The translations under genes and the position numbers were made by a program. A stretch of 64,000 nt of DNA from Ketobacter sp963922875 (GTDB taxonomy: Bacteria > Pseudomonadota > Gammaproteobacteria > Pseudomonadales > Ketobacteraceae), in contig CAWUJH010000002.1 in NCBI GenBank assembly GCA_963922875.1, positions 310,001-374,000 of the forward strand, written 5' to 3'. The notes below the pieces were generated by a model. That model saw nothing but the letters and a program-made list of their open reading frames with translations, made no database searches and had not been told where the DNA came from. Positions 1-9,633 of the stretch are shown piece after piece; within the stretch, counting starts at the first letter, position 1, and each line of letters starts with the position of its first letter.

Positions 1-294
1 ATGAGCGGTGCCATGCGTAATAATGTCAGTAATAGTAATTATCTCAGAGACAAAACCCTGGCTCACTGGGTGGCCAGCAACAAGATGGTTGAAATACAGC
101 AATCTGACGTATATCCACCCATTGAAGATCGGCGTGACAAAGTTGAATTTGGCGGTCGCCAATGGATAGTGAGAACACGCGTGGAAAAAACGGTCTCAGT
201 GATGCGCAAGTTGGAGATTAGTGTTGGTGTTGAGCAGGGCGGTGATGTTAATTACCTGAGTTTTCTGGAAGGATATTTCTCGGATGCAAAATGA
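1..294 (+). CDS. gspI: GspI, type II secretion minor pseudopilin (5' truncated by window edge)
   Basis: C-terminal part of the minor pseudopilin GspI, which with GspJ and GspK forms the tip of the periplasmic type II secretion pseudopilus. The prepilin leader and hydrophobic helix lie before the window, so the in-frame ATG at base 1 is not the true start. The visible 97 residues hold the family stretch DKTLAHWVASNK and the beta-strand head (FGGRQWIVRTRVEKT). It overlaps gspJ by four bases, as in other gsp operons. Identification rests on this stretch plus gene order I-J-K-L-M. Confidence 0.88.
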   Translation: MSGAMRNNVSNSNYLRDKTLAHWVASNKMVEIQQSDVYPPIEDRRDKVEFGGRQWIVRTRVEKTVSVMRKLEISVGVEQGGDVNYLSFLEGYFSDAK

Positions 295-1043
295 ATAAAA
301 ACGTCCGTGGTATGACGCTCATCGAATTATTGATTGCCATGGCAATTTTCGCGGTGATGTCGGCCAGTATATTTATCACATTTAACAGCTTCCAGAAAAC
401 CAAAGAAGTCACAGAAAGCAGTGCGGATGTGCTCAAAGCTTACCAATTGGCCTTCAATATCATGGCCCGCGATATTCAACAAATGGCACCCAGGCCTGTG
501 CGTAATGAGTTTAGTGATCTGTCGCCAGCACTATCCGTCAATAATGATCCCGTAATGGAGTTTACCCGTGCGGGCTGGAATCGGTCTCCATTTCTAAAAT
601 CCAAGCGCTCTGAATTACAGCGGGTTGCCTACTATGTAGAAGATCAGAAATTAATGCGGGCCAGCTGGAAAGTATTGGATCGTGCGCAGGATTCGAATCC
701 CACTAGAACCCCGTTATTAGAGGGCGTTGAATATATTAAGTTTGAAATGCACTATCAGGATGAAGAAGAAAATTGGCAAATTACTGAAACTTGGCCCACA
801 GATAAAGTGATTCAATCGCCTGATGGCAGCGGCGGTTATCTCGGTACCCCTACTTCAATGCCGTTATTGGATAAAATATCCTTGCCGACGGTGGTGGATG
901 TGCGGATGAAAACGGCGCACTTTGGTGACATTAATCGTAAGTTCCTCATTGCCAGTAAATATTCAGAGATTTATTACCCTCCACCTGATGACCCTGATGA
1001 TGGGAGCCGGGGCGGTAGTCGCCGCTCGGGGGGGAGTGAATGA
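291..1043 (+). CDS. gspJ: GspJ, type II secretion minor pseudopilin
   Basis: 250-residue minor pseudopilin. Residues 1-7 are a short basic leader ending in Gly7, followed by MTLIELLIAMAIFAV, a type III prepilin signal with Glu at mature position 5, so it should be cut and N-methylated by the prepilin peptidase. The head domain follows. The tail (from about residue 228) is unusually rich in Pro, Asp, Gly and Arg and looks disordered. The gene overlaps gspI and gspK by four bases each, so the three are translationally coupled. Confidence 0.92.
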   Translation: MNKNVRGMTLIELLIAMAIFAVMSASIFITFNSFQKTKEVTESSADVLKAYQLAFNIMARDIQQMAPRPVRNEFSDLSPALSVNNDPVMEFTRAGWNRSPFLKSKRSELQRVAYYVEDQKLMRASWKVLDRAQDSNPTRTPLLEGVEYIKFEMHYQDEEENWQITETWPTDKVIQSPDGSGGYLGTPTSMPLLDKISLPTVVDVRMKTAHFGDINRKFLIASKYSEIYYPPPDDPDDGSRGGSRRSGGSE

Positions 1044-2191
1044 AGGCACAAAGATTTCCCTTTATCCCAAACCCTATGGCAAGATCGAAAATTTCTTCTC
1101 AAAAGGGTACGGTGTTGGTCACGGTGATGATGATGGTTTCCATCGCGGCCTTAATTGTTACAGACATGACCTATCGCCAGAAACTGGATTTGTTGCGCAC
1201 CAGCGCATTGCTGTCCCGAGATCAGGCCTATCAATATTTGCTGAGTGCCGAAGAGTTTGCGAAATTTGCTCTCGCCGACGATCTCAAGAACGACAATAGC
1301 CAGGGTAATCCGGTGTTTAAGGATACTCTCAATGAAAATTGGGCCAAGGAAAACCAACCCATACCGGTGCTCGGAGGCTTTATCCGCGGGCGGTTAATTG
1401 ATTTGCAGGGGCGCTTTAACGTTAATAGTCTGGTAGATACCAATGAGGAGACAGCGGCGCTGCAGCGGCGACGTCTGGCATCATTAATGACCAGTTTAGG
1501 TATTCCCGATGAAGGTACCGCTGAACAGCTGGTAGAGCGTATAGCCGACTGGTTGGATGCTGACCAGGACCCCACGGGGTTCGATGGCCAAGAGGACCTT
1601 GATTATTTAATGCGTGAGCGCCCCTTTCGCGCCGCCAATCAGTTTATTTTTGATCTCAGTGAATTAATGGTGATTGAAGGCATGACCAGCGAAGAACTGG
1701 CAACTTTAGCGCCCTATATTACTTTTTTGCCACCGGGTGTGGCGCTGAACGTCAATACGGCGGAACAAAACGTATTAAGTGCGGTAGATCAACGGCTTAG
1801 TGTTTTAATTGAAGGTCGTGAAGAGAAAAGCCCAGCCGACGAAGAGCCGGGATTTGCCACTTGGGAGAGCGCTAAAACCTATTGGCAAACCAAGGCGCAA
1901 AACCCGAATGCTGGAGGGGGAGGTGGTGCGCCTGCGCCTGGTGGCGTAACAGTTGATCCTGATACAGGCCAACCTGTTAACAATTCTGGTACCAATAATA
2001 ACGAAGTAGTGGGTAACTTTAGTGTCGCTAGCGAATATTATCTATTAGAGGCTGAGGCAGTTATAAATGGTAAAGTAATCCTAATGCGATCAGTTTTATA
2101 TCGGCCTACACTTGCTGAAGACGAAGAAAATAGCGATATTAGGGTCAAAACTATATTAAGAAAGCTCGAAGACCCGTTAAAACGAGTATAA
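1040..2191 (+). CDS. gspK: GspK, type II secretion minor pseudopilin (tip)
   Basis: 383-residue large minor pseudopilin that caps the I-J-K tip complex. The prepilin-like segment KGTVLVTVMMMVSIAALIV (from about residue 22) lacks Glu at mature position 5, which is normal for GspK. The large head domain carries RFNVNSL and IADWLDADQDP motifs typical of the family. A Gly/Pro/Asn-rich linker (about residues 292-325) interrupts the C-terminal part. The ATG at 1040 overlaps the gspJ stop; an internal Met at residue 13 would give a leader closer to the usual length. Confidence 0.92.
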   Translation: MKAQRFPFIPNPMARSKISSQKGTVLVTVMMMVSIAALIVTDMTYRQKLDLLRTSALLSRDQAYQYLLSAEEFAKFALADDLKNDNSQGNPVFKDTLNENWAKENQPIPVLGGFIRGRLIDLQGRFNVNSLVDTNEETAALQRRRLASLMTSLGIPDEGTAEQLVERIADWLDADQDPTGFDGQEDLDYLMRERPFRAANQFIFDLSELMVIEGMTSEELATLAPYITFLPPGVALNVNTAEQNVLSAVDQRLSVLIEGREEKSPADEEPGFATWESAKTYWQTKAQNPNAGGGGGAPAPGGVTVDPDTGQPVNNSGTNNNEVVGNFSVASEYYLLEAEAVINGKVILMRSVLYRPTLAEDEENSDIRVKTILRKLEDPLKRV

Positions 2192-2221
2192 TTAAAACAA
2201 AGTAGCTTGAGATGATAGCCT

Positions 2222-3586
2222 GTGACTAGTAAAGTATTTGTACGATTTGTCAACGAAAAACAATGGCATAGCCTATGCGCTATGGATTGGCAGGATGAGC
2301 CCATAGCTGTACCGGATGAGCTAACCGTAGAGTGGTGCATTGTCGGAGACGGCGGTCATCTGACCTCGCCCACAGAATCTTCGTTTGCAGAGTTCGTGGA
2401 TTTGATTCACCAGCGCTACGAACATTCCTATTTGTTTGGCATAACTCTGATCATTTCCGGGATCAATGTGGTGACCACCCAGGTCAACATTCCCTCCAAG
2501 CAGACTCGTCATATAGCTCAAGCAATCCCCTACATGATCGAAGATCAGGTGTCTCAGGATGTGAGCAAACTCCATTTGATAATGGGGGCTCGTGATAGTG
2601 AGGGTAATGTTCCGGTACTGGCGGTGCCTCATCAATTAATGGAAGGAACCTGTAATCTATTCGAACAGTTTGATCTGCCCCTGGATTCTGTGTTGGCGGA
2701 TATGTTGTGTTTGCCCTTGCAAGAGGCGGAGTGGACCTTCTTAATCGACGGTCGCTTTTTCCTGATAAAAAAAGGTCCGTTCTCTGGCATGTCCATAGAA
2801 ATGGATGCCGCTCCAGTAGTATTAGGCTCCATAGTAGAGCATTGGCCCGACAAACCGCACACGGTGCGGGTGATACTTTGTGAAGAGCGTTTTAACCAGA
2901 ATCTCAAGAATTGGCTAAAAACCCAGATTTCCAGTTCCTTGGCAGATGTGGATGTTGCCCTTGAATATGATGAAGTGGCAGGCAGTGAGTTTGAAGTACT
3001 TTGCGATCAGCTCAACCAATCCTTGCCAGCTAAAAAGATTCCTCACGACTTTATGCAAGGCAAGTACGGGGTTTCTTCGCGACGGCGCAGACCCAGTCTT
3101 TTCAACTGGAAACCACTAGCGGCATTAATCGCAACATTCCTGGTATTGCACACCGGTTATTTGTATACGCAAGCGGCGAAAATCGACCAGGAAGCGGAGC
3201 GCTTGGATATGGAAGCAAAAGCACTATACAAGCAGCTGTTCCCGCGAGATCAGAGGATAGTCAATATTAAACGGCAGATGGAACAACACATAAACGACTA
3301 CATGAGTGGTAGTGGCGGCGATGATTTCATGGTTTTACTAACCATGACCGGCAAAGAAATGAATACCATTAATAAAAGCACAAAAGATGCTATTCAACCG
3401 CGCCGGGTAGCCTATGAAGAAGGCCAGGGTGATTTGCGCTTGGATTTGGTGGTGAAAGACTTCACCCAGCTTGAAGCCTTCAAAACTCGGCTGGAAAAAG
3501 CATCGTTGGCTGTGGAAACGGCACAAGCCACACAAGATGACGATGTGGTAAAAGCCCGCTTGAAAATTAGGAATCAACGGTCATGA
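2222..3586 (+). CDS. gspL: GspL, type II secretion inner-membrane platform protein
   Basis: 454-residue bitopic protein that recruits the GspE ATPase to the inner-membrane platform. It has a large cytoplasmic actin-like domain (about residues 1-290), a basic stretch RRRRP, one transmembrane helix near residues 297-316 (LAALIATFLVLHTGYLY) and a periplasmic ferredoxin-like domain that pairs with GspM. The start is GTG at 2222. It lies 30 bases after gspK and overlaps gspM by four. Confidence 0.9.
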   Translation: MTSKVFVRFVNEKQWHSLCAMDWQDEPIAVPDELTVEWCIVGDGGHLTSPTESSFAEFVDLIHQRYEHSYLFGITLIISGINVVTTQVNIPSKQTRHIAQAIPYMIEDQVSQDVSKLHLIMGARDSEGNVPVLAVPHQLMEGTCNLFEQFDLPLDSVLADMLCLPLQEAEWTFLIDGRFFLIKKGPFSGMSIEMDAAPVVLGSIVEHWPDKPHTVRVILCEERFNQNLKNWLKTQISSSLADVDVALEYDEVAGSEFEVLCDQLNQSLPAKKIPHDFMQGKYGVSSRRRRPSLFNWKPLAALIATFLVLHTGYLYTQAAKIDQEAERLDMEAKALYKQLFPRDQRIVNIKRQMEQHINDYMSGSGGDDFMVLLTMTGKEMNTINKSTKDAIQPRRVAYEEGQGDLRLDLVVKDFTQLEAFKTRLEKASLAVETAQATQDDDVVKARLKIRNQRS

Positions 3587-4095
3587 ATGAATTAATGTCT
3601 CAACTACGAAGTTATCAGGATCTCGCTCGACGACGCTACGACAGCTTTGCGGATTCAGAGCGCTTGGTTATTAATATTGTTGCTTTTTTGGTGGTTGCCG
3701 CCCTGATTTATCTAATTGTTGTGGCTCCTGCACAACGGGCGGTTGCTAGTGCAGAAATGAAATTGGTGGGCAAGCAAAACCTGGTGCAATGGATGAAACA
3801 GAACGAATCCTTGGCACGGGAAGCGGCTGGCGGAGCAGGCAATAATGCCCGCACCAATCTACCACTTCAGTCTGTGGTTACTTCTACTGCACCTAGAATG
3901 GGGATTAATGTTAAACGTTTTGAACCAGAGTCAGATGATAAATTAAGAATCTGGCTGGAAAAGGTCCCCTTCGATAAAACCATGTCTTGGCTTTATCAAC
4001 TGGAACAAAAACATGGAGTGAAGGTGATCAATATTTCCGTGGATTCTGAGCGCGAAGAAGGCATCGTTTCGGCAAAACTGGTATTACAGAAGTAG
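3583..4095 (+). CDS. gspM: GspM, type II secretion inner-membrane platform protein
   Basis: 170-residue partner of GspL. A short cytoplasmic N-terminus is followed by one transmembrane helix at about residues 28-48 (LVINIVAFLVVAALIYLIV), then a coiled region and a small alpha/beta periplasmic domain. It starts inside the end of gspL and its stop directly abuts the gspA ATG. No gspN follows, so the operon goes straight from M to the A-B pair. Confidence 0.9.
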   Translation: MNELMSQLRSYQDLARRRYDSFADSERLVINIVAFLVVAALIYLIVVAPAQRAVASAEMKLVGKQNLVQWMKQNESLAREAAGGAGNNARTNLPLQSVVTSTAPRMGINVKRFEPESDDKLRIWLEKVPFDKTMSWLYQLEQKHGVKVINISVDSEREEGIVSAKLVLQK

Positions 4096-5856
4096 ATGTA
4101 CGAAAGTTTTTTCAAACTTAGCGAAACGCCATTTTCCATAGCGCCTAACCCCCATTACCTCTACATGAGCCAGCAGCATAATGAAGCGCTGGCTCATTTA
4201 GTCTATGGTGTTGGACGGGATGGTGGCGTGGTCTTGTTGACGGGTGAAGTGGGTACCGGCAAGACCACTGTGTGTCGTTGTTTTCTAGAACAGATACCTG
4301 ACGATACTGATGTGGCCTTTGTTTTGAATCCTAAACTTCAGGTGGATGAATTGCTGGCCACCATTTGCGATGAGCTTTCTATTCCCTATATCGGCGATAG
4401 CATTTCCATTAAAGATTACATTGACTGCATTAACAGCTTTTTATTGCGTCAACATGCCAGCGGCCGCCACACGGTTTTAATCATTGATGAAGCTCAGAAT
4501 CTAAGCTCTGATGTTTTAGAGCAAATTCGTTTGTTAACGAATTTGGAAACTCATGAGAAAAAACTACTACAGATTGTTTTGCTGGGGCAGCCTGAGCTTC
4601 AGGATATGTTTAGGCAGCCGGAATTACGTCAACTGTCACAACGGGTGACCGCTCGTTTTCATCTCAAGGCATTGCAAGAGCACGAGGTTGGTCCCTACGT
4701 ATACCATCGGCTTTCTGTCGCTGGAGCGGTGGACCCCAGAGCTATGTTTAGTGCTCCGGTCATTAAACGACTTTTTCAAATAAGTCAGGGTATTCCACGT
4801 ATCATTAATTTGGTGTGTGACCGTAGTATGCTGGGTGCCTACGCCAAAGAGAGCCGGGTTATTGATCTGGAAGTGTTGCATCATGCTGCTTCTGAAGTTT
4901 TAGGCTACGAAATTCATTCGCCAGCTCAAACAATGAAACGGCGTTGGATTCCTGCGGCTATTGGCGTGCTGGCTGGCGTCTTAATGATGGGGGCTTATAC
5001 GTTTTTCGAGAGGGGTCCAAGCGAAGAAATCAGTATGTCTGATACTAGGCCGCTGGTTGAAGAGGCGATTCCTAAATCTGTGTTGGTACCCGAGCTGGCG
5101 CTCAAAGCCGGTGACACTCTACCTGCGCCACCATCCATACCTAAACTGCCAGAGTCGGTGAGTGCCGAGGCCAAAGTCGGGGTGGAAACTACTTCGAATA
5201 TAACCACCCAAACAACGCCTTCATTGTTGTCAATGGCTGAAGTATTTACTGGCTCTTCCCATCGAACGGAAGCTGATGCTTATATGGATTTGTTTTCGGC
5301 TTGGGGTATTGAATACGATTCTGCCAATGATGCCGCGGCTTGCAACTACGCTGAGGCTCGAGGGCTTGCTTGCTTAACTAAGTTGGGCAGCTTGGGATCG
5401 ATGAAGCATTTGGGGCTTCCTGCTATTTTAAGACTGGTTAATGACCAGGGTGAGCAAAAATATATTGCCGTAAGGCGTTTGGAGGATACTGTCGCTGAAG
5501 TTTACCTCAACGCTGAAGTTCGCAAAGTAGATCTGTCGAATCTTGATGATTTTTGGCGAGGATATTATTCAGTGTTGTGGAAAAAACCACCCAATTATCA
5601 CGGCCCACTGCATCCCGGTACTATTGCTCCACTCTCCAAATGGTTGTCCTATCAGTTGGATATTTGGGAAAAGAAACCTTCTCCCGCCATGGGCCGATCC
5701 TCTTATGATGAAGAGTTAGTAGCCAGAGTTAAGTCATTTCAGCGCTATGTGGGAGAAAGCGATGATGGGATCGTGGGAGCCAGTACCCTGATTCAGTTGT
5801 TTCGTCTTACTGATGATCAAATACCGTTGTTAACGACTAAAAGTGGGGGGTCCTGA
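4096..5856 (+). CDS. gspA: GspA/ExeA-type AAA+ ATPase with peptidoglycan-binding domain
   Basis: 586-residue inner-membrane ATPase of the ExeA/GspA family, which with GspB helps insert the GspD secretin through peptidoglycan. The N-terminal AAA+ domain shows Walker A GEVGTGKTT near residue 50 and Walker B VLIIDEAQ near residue 132. A single transmembrane helix lies at about 282-302. The periplasmic part ends in a PG_binding_1 module (SFQRYVGESDDGIVG, about residues 520-565). The ATG follows the gspM stop with no gap and the stop overlaps gspB. Confidence 0.9.
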   Translation: MYESFFKLSETPFSIAPNPHYLYMSQQHNEALAHLVYGVGRDGGVVLLTGEVGTGKTTVCRCFLEQIPDDTDVAFVLNPKLQVDELLATICDELSIPYIGDSISIKDYIDCINSFLLRQHASGRHTVLIIDEAQNLSSDVLEQIRLLTNLETHEKKLLQIVLLGQPELQDMFRQPELRQLSQRVTARFHLKALQEHEVGPYVYHRLSVAGAVDPRAMFSAPVIKRLFQISQGIPRIINLVCDRSMLGAYAKESRVIDLEVLHHAASEVLGYEIHSPAQTMKRRWIPAAIGVLAGVLMMGAYTFFERGPSEEISMSDTRPLVEEAIPKSVLVPELALKAGDTLPAPPSIPKLPESVSAEAKVGVETTSNITTQTTPSLLSMAEVFTGSSHRTEADAYMDLFSAWGIEYDSANDAAACNYAEARGLACLTKLGSLGSMKHLGLPAILRLVNDQGEQKYIAVRRLEDTVAEVYLNAEVRKVDLSNLDDFWRGYYSVLWKKPPNYHGPLHPGTIAPLSKWLSYQLDIWEKKPSPAMGRSSYDEELVARVKSFQRYVGESDDGIVGASTLIQLFRLTDDQIPLLTTKSGGS

Positions 5857-6542
5857 TGTCCTACATTTTGGATGCTTTGCGTAAATCTGAACAAGAAAGG
5901 CAGCGGGGGAAAGTACCTGATTTTTATGGCGCACCTGAAGTTGCATCAACTGAGAGCAAGAAATTCAACTACTGGCCTGTTGTGACCGCTGTCGTGGTGG
6001 CGATTAACTTGGGTTTGTTGGGTTACTTTTTTCTCAAAAGCCCGAAACAAAGTACAGTAGCGGAGGTTCCAGTGGCGGTTGCCAGCCAAAAGCCTGCAGT
6101 GAGCACCGTTGAGCCAGTTAAGCCGGCAAGTGTTCCGACTCAACCTTCCCCTAAGGTCCAAGAACAATCAATGGCAGTAAAAAATTCGGCCAAACCCACG
6201 GTCAGTGCACCTAAACCCAGAGTAGAACCCGAGCCAATTGCAGAGCCTCAACCCCAGACGAACCAGACACCTTATACACCGGCGCCTCAGGTAGCTTATA
6301 TGCCTCAATTGGAAGAACTCTCGCCCGGTGAGCGTCAAGGCATTCCTGATTTAACGTTTTCTTCCCATATGTATTCCAGTATGCCGAAGTTTCGCTCTAT
6401 TATTATTAACGGTAAGCGATTGAAAGAAGGTCAGTTTTTTAATGCGGACCTACAAGTTCGAGAAATAACGGACACAGGTGTCATCATGAGCCACGGCTCC
6501 ACGTTGTTTCAAGTGGATGTCCTCGGCAGATGGGCGCAATAG
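5856..6542 (+). CDS. gspB: GspB/ExeB-type secretin assembly protein
   Basis: 228-residue partner of GspA. It opens with the characteristic SYILDALRKSEQERQRG, has one membrane helix (about residues 38-60), a long Pro/Gln/Val-rich periplasmic linker, and a compact C-terminal GspB domain (IIINGKRLKEGQFF). The last residue of the gspA stop is the first base of its ATG. The TonB-like linker is expected for a protein that must span the periplasm. Confidence 0.88.
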   Translation: MSYILDALRKSEQERQRGKVPDFYGAPEVASTESKKFNYWPVVTAVVVAINLGLLGYFFLKSPKQSTVAEVPVAVASQKPAVSTVEPVKPASVPTQPSPKVQEQSMAVKNSAKPTVSAPKPRVEPEPIAEPQPQTNQTPYTPAPQVAYMPQLEELSPGERQGIPDLTFSSHMYSSMPKFRSIIINGKRLKEGQFFNADLQVREITDTGVIMSHGSTLFQVDVLGRWAQ

Positions 6543-6595
6543 CCGATTCTCGTCTAACCTTATAATAACAATCCTTGTTCTAATGGTGCGCTGCC

Positions 6596-6967
6596 ATGGA
6601 AGCCGAAATTCAAGAAGTAATAGATGATAACCAGCGCCGCGTTCCGCGCCGGCATTTGATTTATTATTTACGGGTATATGATAGCCAGGATGGTAGTCTC
6701 CTAGGTAATCTGGTGGATATTAGTACAAAAGGTATTATGGTGGTATCGGAAAAGGAGATTCCAAAAAATCAATTGTTTAGGTTGCGGATGGTGCTGCCTG
6801 AGACCTTAGAGGGCAGCAAAGAAGTAGAGTTTGAAGCCGAGAGTCGATGGTGTCAAAATGATACCAATCCCGATTTTTATGATACGGGCTTTGAGTTAAT
6901 CGACCCCCGCGTTGCTTTTCTTGACGCTGTGGATCGTTTAGTCGAAGGTTGCCTGTTCAAAGAGTAA
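6596..6967 (+). CDS. PilZ domain protein (c-di-GMP receptor candidate)
   Basis: 123-residue single-domain PilZ protein. Both c-di-GMP contact motifs are present: the RxxxR motif in RRVPRRH (residues 14-20) and DISTKG at residues 41-46. It is therefore expected to bind the nucleotide. It follows gspB by 53 bases in the same direction and could respond to cyclic-di-GMP next to the secretion operon, but no link to secretion is shown by the sequence. No other domain is visible. Confidence 0.85.
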   Translation: MEAEIQEVIDDNQRRVPRRHLIYYLRVYDSQDGSLLGNLVDISTKGIMVVSEKEIPKNQLFRLRMVLPETLEGSKEVEFEAESRWCQNDTNPDFYDTGFELIDPRVAFLDAVDRLVEGCLFKE

Positions 6968-7066
6968 TAGTTCTGTCTAATAAATTAATAATTTAATAAT
7001 ATTCTTAACCCACCGATACGCATTTGAGTGGGATAATTTGACCATCGCAGTTTTTAGGAGTTACTC

Positions 7067-8236
7067 GTGCTTAATCGATTAGCTAGCATTGCACTAGCGC
7101 TAATCCTGCTGGCCTCTACCAGTAGTTTGTATGCGAGAATGCTTACACCAGATAATGTTTTTAGTGAACAGACCCCAGCCACTCTGTCCGTCAATCAGGT
7201 ATGGACTTATGGCAATGGGGATACCTATCAAGGTGACTGGCGCGATGGAAAACCGAATGGTTTCGGTCAATATCGCAAAGCTAACGGAGATGTTTACGAA
7301 GGACAATTCAGCCAAGGTTTTATGCATGGGCGAGGCACTTATCGCTTTCGCTTTGGCGACGTTTACCGGGGACAAATGGTCAATGGTCGTATCACCGGCA
7401 AAGGAACCATGAATTACAAAAATGGTAATCAATATGAAGGCGAATGGCTTGATGGCCTGCGCAATGGCAAGGGAAAGCTCGTTTACACCAGTGGTACCAG
7501 TTATGACGGCACTTGGATAAAAGATCAAAAAGGCGGCTATGGATTAACTATATACAGTAACGGCGATCGTTATTTGGGGGCTTATATTGAGGGGCGCCCT
7601 CATGGCCATGGTATTCGCACCTTAGCCACTGGAGATGTGTTTCGCGGTACTTTTTCTAACGGCGTACCTCATGGCGTGGGCGAGTGTAACTATAATGGCG
7701 ACAACCGAGTCTGTCTGTACAATCGCGGCAAAGAAGTTCAAGAAGCGGAAAAATTGGCTCTCGCTGAAGATTATTTCGGTAAACACCGTAAAGAAAGAGA
7801 ATTTAAAGGCGGCATCGCCTACCAGCTGCAAGATGATTTTACCAATGATCGTCAATACTTAAATACCAATAACGTATGGTGGGAGAAGCAGCGGGCTTTG
7901 TTGGCGACACAGCTGCGTATTCACAGTAAGAATGAGCGTCATTACCTATACATGATCGTAAATAAATACACAGGGCCCGGGATCTATAAATTGAAAGGCA
8001 ATGAAATCATGGCCTCGACTGCCGATGGTAAAGAAGTGGCATTGCCTGATGATGTCACGGCCTTGGTAGAAATTAAGGAAGATAAAGATGGTGAAATCAG
8101 TGGTGTATTTAGCGTTCCGGCACTTGCGTCTAAAGATGGGCACACAGCCTATAGCATCTTAGACGGGCGCTTTGAAGCCGGTAACGAGCCGCCTGTTGAG
8201 GAACAGGCGCTGAGGCCCTTTTTCTTTATCCATTAA
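7067..8236 (+). CDS. Exported MORN-repeat protein
   Basis: 389-residue protein starting at GTG 7067 behind a good AGGAG site. A signal peptide (residues 1-23, ending SSLYA) is followed by about seven MORN repeats between residues 46 and 215, each with the YxGxWxxGxxxGxG pattern (for example YQGDWRDGKPNGFG). The C-terminal 170 residues form an unrecognised domain. MORN repeats make elongated beta sheets that bind lipids or proteins, so an envelope role is likely. The exact function is unknown. Confidence 0.8.
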   Translation: MLNRLASIALALILLASTSSLYARMLTPDNVFSEQTPATLSVNQVWTYGNGDTYQGDWRDGKPNGFGQYRKANGDVYEGQFSQGFMHGRGTYRFRFGDVYRGQMVNGRITGKGTMNYKNGNQYEGEWLDGLRNGKGKLVYTSGTSYDGTWIKDQKGGYGLTIYSNGDRYLGAYIEGRPHGHGIRTLATGDVFRGTFSNGVPHGVGECNYNGDNRVCLYNRGKEVQEAEKLALAEDYFGKHRKEREFKGGIAYQLQDDFTNDRQYLNTNNVWWEKQRALLATQLRIHSKNERHYLYMIVNKYTGPGIYKLKGNEIMASTADGKEVALPDDVTALVEIKEDKDGEISGVFSVPALASKDGHTAYSILDGRFEAGNEPPVEEQALRPFFFIH

Positions 8237-8247
8237 ACAAGACGTTA

Positions 8248-8955
8248 TTAAAGGAACAAAGGAGCTATCCAAGGCAAAACCAGCGCAGTCAGTACACCGG
8301 TCAATCCCATGGCAAGGGCTGAAAACGCACCACATTTATGACCCTCTTCAAGCGCTCGTGCAGTTCCAATTGCGTGGGCGGTAAGTCCTAAGGTCACCCC
8401 TTTCACGGCATCCTCTTTTATCCCGAGCTTTCGCATCAGTGGTAAACCTATAATTGCCCCTAAGGCACCAGTAATAATCACCATGACGGCGCTGATGGAG
8501 GCAATCCCCCCCATGGTATCGGTTAGAGCCATGGCGATAGGAGTAGTTATGGATTTTGTGGCCATGGAAATTCGAGTGGATTCTGCAGTATCAAAAAATC
8601 CCAGCAACAAAAGCGCACTACCTATGGTGATAACACTGCCAACAATTATGGTGCACAGTAATGGCAAAAAGAGTGATCTAATGGCTTTGGCATTTTGATA
8701 AAGTGGCACCGCGAGGGCTATCGTCGCTGGGCCCATCATCCAATGTATTGGCTGATTCATTCTAAAATAGCGTTGATAGCTTAGGTGAGTGAGTAATAAG
8801 AAACCGATAACGATGGCTGCCCCAATAACAATGGGCTGTAGTAACGGGTTGCGAGCGCTTTTGAGGTAGACTTTTTGGCTGATCCAATAGGCCGCTATAG
8901 TGACAAAGAAACTGGTTAGTGTCAGCAGATTGATTGGTTGTAAAATTTCGTTCAT
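8248..8955 (-). CDS. lrgB: LrgB family membrane protein
   Basis: 235-residue polytopic inner-membrane protein of the LrgB/CidB family. Family motifs seen are PATIALAVPLY, KSITTPIAM and the C-terminal LGLTAHAIGTARALEEG. It is the second gene of a two-gene operon with lrgA, whose stop immediately precedes it. LrgAB systems are linked to murein hydrolase control and, in some bacteria, to export of small organic acids. It converges on the MORN gene with 11 bases between stops. Confidence 0.9.
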   Translation of the reverse strand: MNEILQPINLLTLTSFFVTIAAYWISQKVYLKSARNPLLQPIVIGAAIVIGFLLLTHLSYQRYFRMNQPIHWMMGPATIALAVPLYQNAKAIRSLFLPLLCTIIVGSVITIGSALLLLGFFDTAESTRISMATKSITTPIAMALTDTMGGIASISAVMVIITGALGAIIGLPLMRKLGIKEDAVKGVTLGLTAHAIGTARALEEGHKCGAFSALAMGLTGVLTALVLPWIAPLFL

Positions 8956-9303
8956 TTAACTATTCCCAAACCAGCGCATAAATCGAATAAAAATAAAGGG
9001 AACCAGCGCCATGGAAAAAGTAAGGCTAATGAAGAGGGCCAAGATTATGGGTATGGCGTCTTGTCTCAACGGCTCAATTTGATCAATGACGCCGACACTG
9101 GCGGGAACTAAAAACAAAGGAATTAAGGGTAATAAAAAATTACTTCCAGCTAAGAGGCTGCTGGGAATATATCCCCTAACGCTCAGCATTAGCAGCAGCA
9201 CCATAATACCCAACACAGGCGCGGGGATTGGCAACCCCAAGTAATTTACTATAAGGCTGCTAAGCCACTGTAATAGCACTAGAAATAAGACACCAAGTAC
9301 CAT
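8956..9303 (-). CDS. lrgA: LrgA/CidA family holin-like membrane protein
   Basis: 115-residue hydrophobic protein with about four membrane helices and the family motif LGLPIPAPVLGIMVLLL near the N-terminus, followed by an FLVPASVGV segment. LrgA-type proteins are holin-like and act with LrgB; the two genes abut. The ATG at 9303 follows an AGG-rich stretch on the minus strand. Confidence 0.88.
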   Translation of the reverse strand: MVLGVLFLVLLQWLSSLIVNYLGLPIPAPVLGIMVLLLMLSVRGYIPSSLLAGSNFLLPLIPLFLVPASVGVIDQIEPLRQDAIPIILALFISLTFSMALVPFIFIRFMRWFGNS

Positions 9304-9633
9304 TTAAGGCTACCTCTTTACAAAAAGGAGAGAGCGTACCATATTTACTGTCCGAGCCCCATTTGCTGAATCTGGTTGGCATGGTTAAAAAATTGACGTC
9401 TTTTTCTCCAGCGGCGCCAAAAAAGTAATAATAAACTAAATTGATATAATAAAAGATACTTTTTGTTATTACTAAATATTCTAAAAAACTCGCCTTTGCA
9501 GCAACAGAGCTCATCTGGGGTGTCTATAATGTGTTTATGTACTGAAACCTATTTCCAAAAGCTGGAAACAGGATCGGTTCGTTAAAAACCCATTGGTAGT
9601 TCTTGTAGATTTGCCAAGGCCAGGAGAGTAGTC
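9304..9633. other. Intergenic region between lrgA and the 50-residue gene
   Basis: 330 bases without a supported gene. The minus half must hold the lrgAB promoter and the plus half the promoter of the small gene at 9634. A TATAAT occurs at 9525-9530 on the plus strand, but no -35 at a proper distance is clear. An AT-rich stretch covers about 9420-9480. I see no repeat or RNA structure. Confidence 0.4.

Noticed and set aside
9260..9514. Minus-strand 84-codon frame overlapping the start of lrgA
   Set aside because: It overlaps a clear family member in another frame and has no ribosome site or recognisable content.
9525..9530. TATAAT as a promoter for the 50-aa gene
   Set aside because: No -35 at 16-18 bases and it is about 100 bases above the ATG; kept only as a note on the intergenic region.
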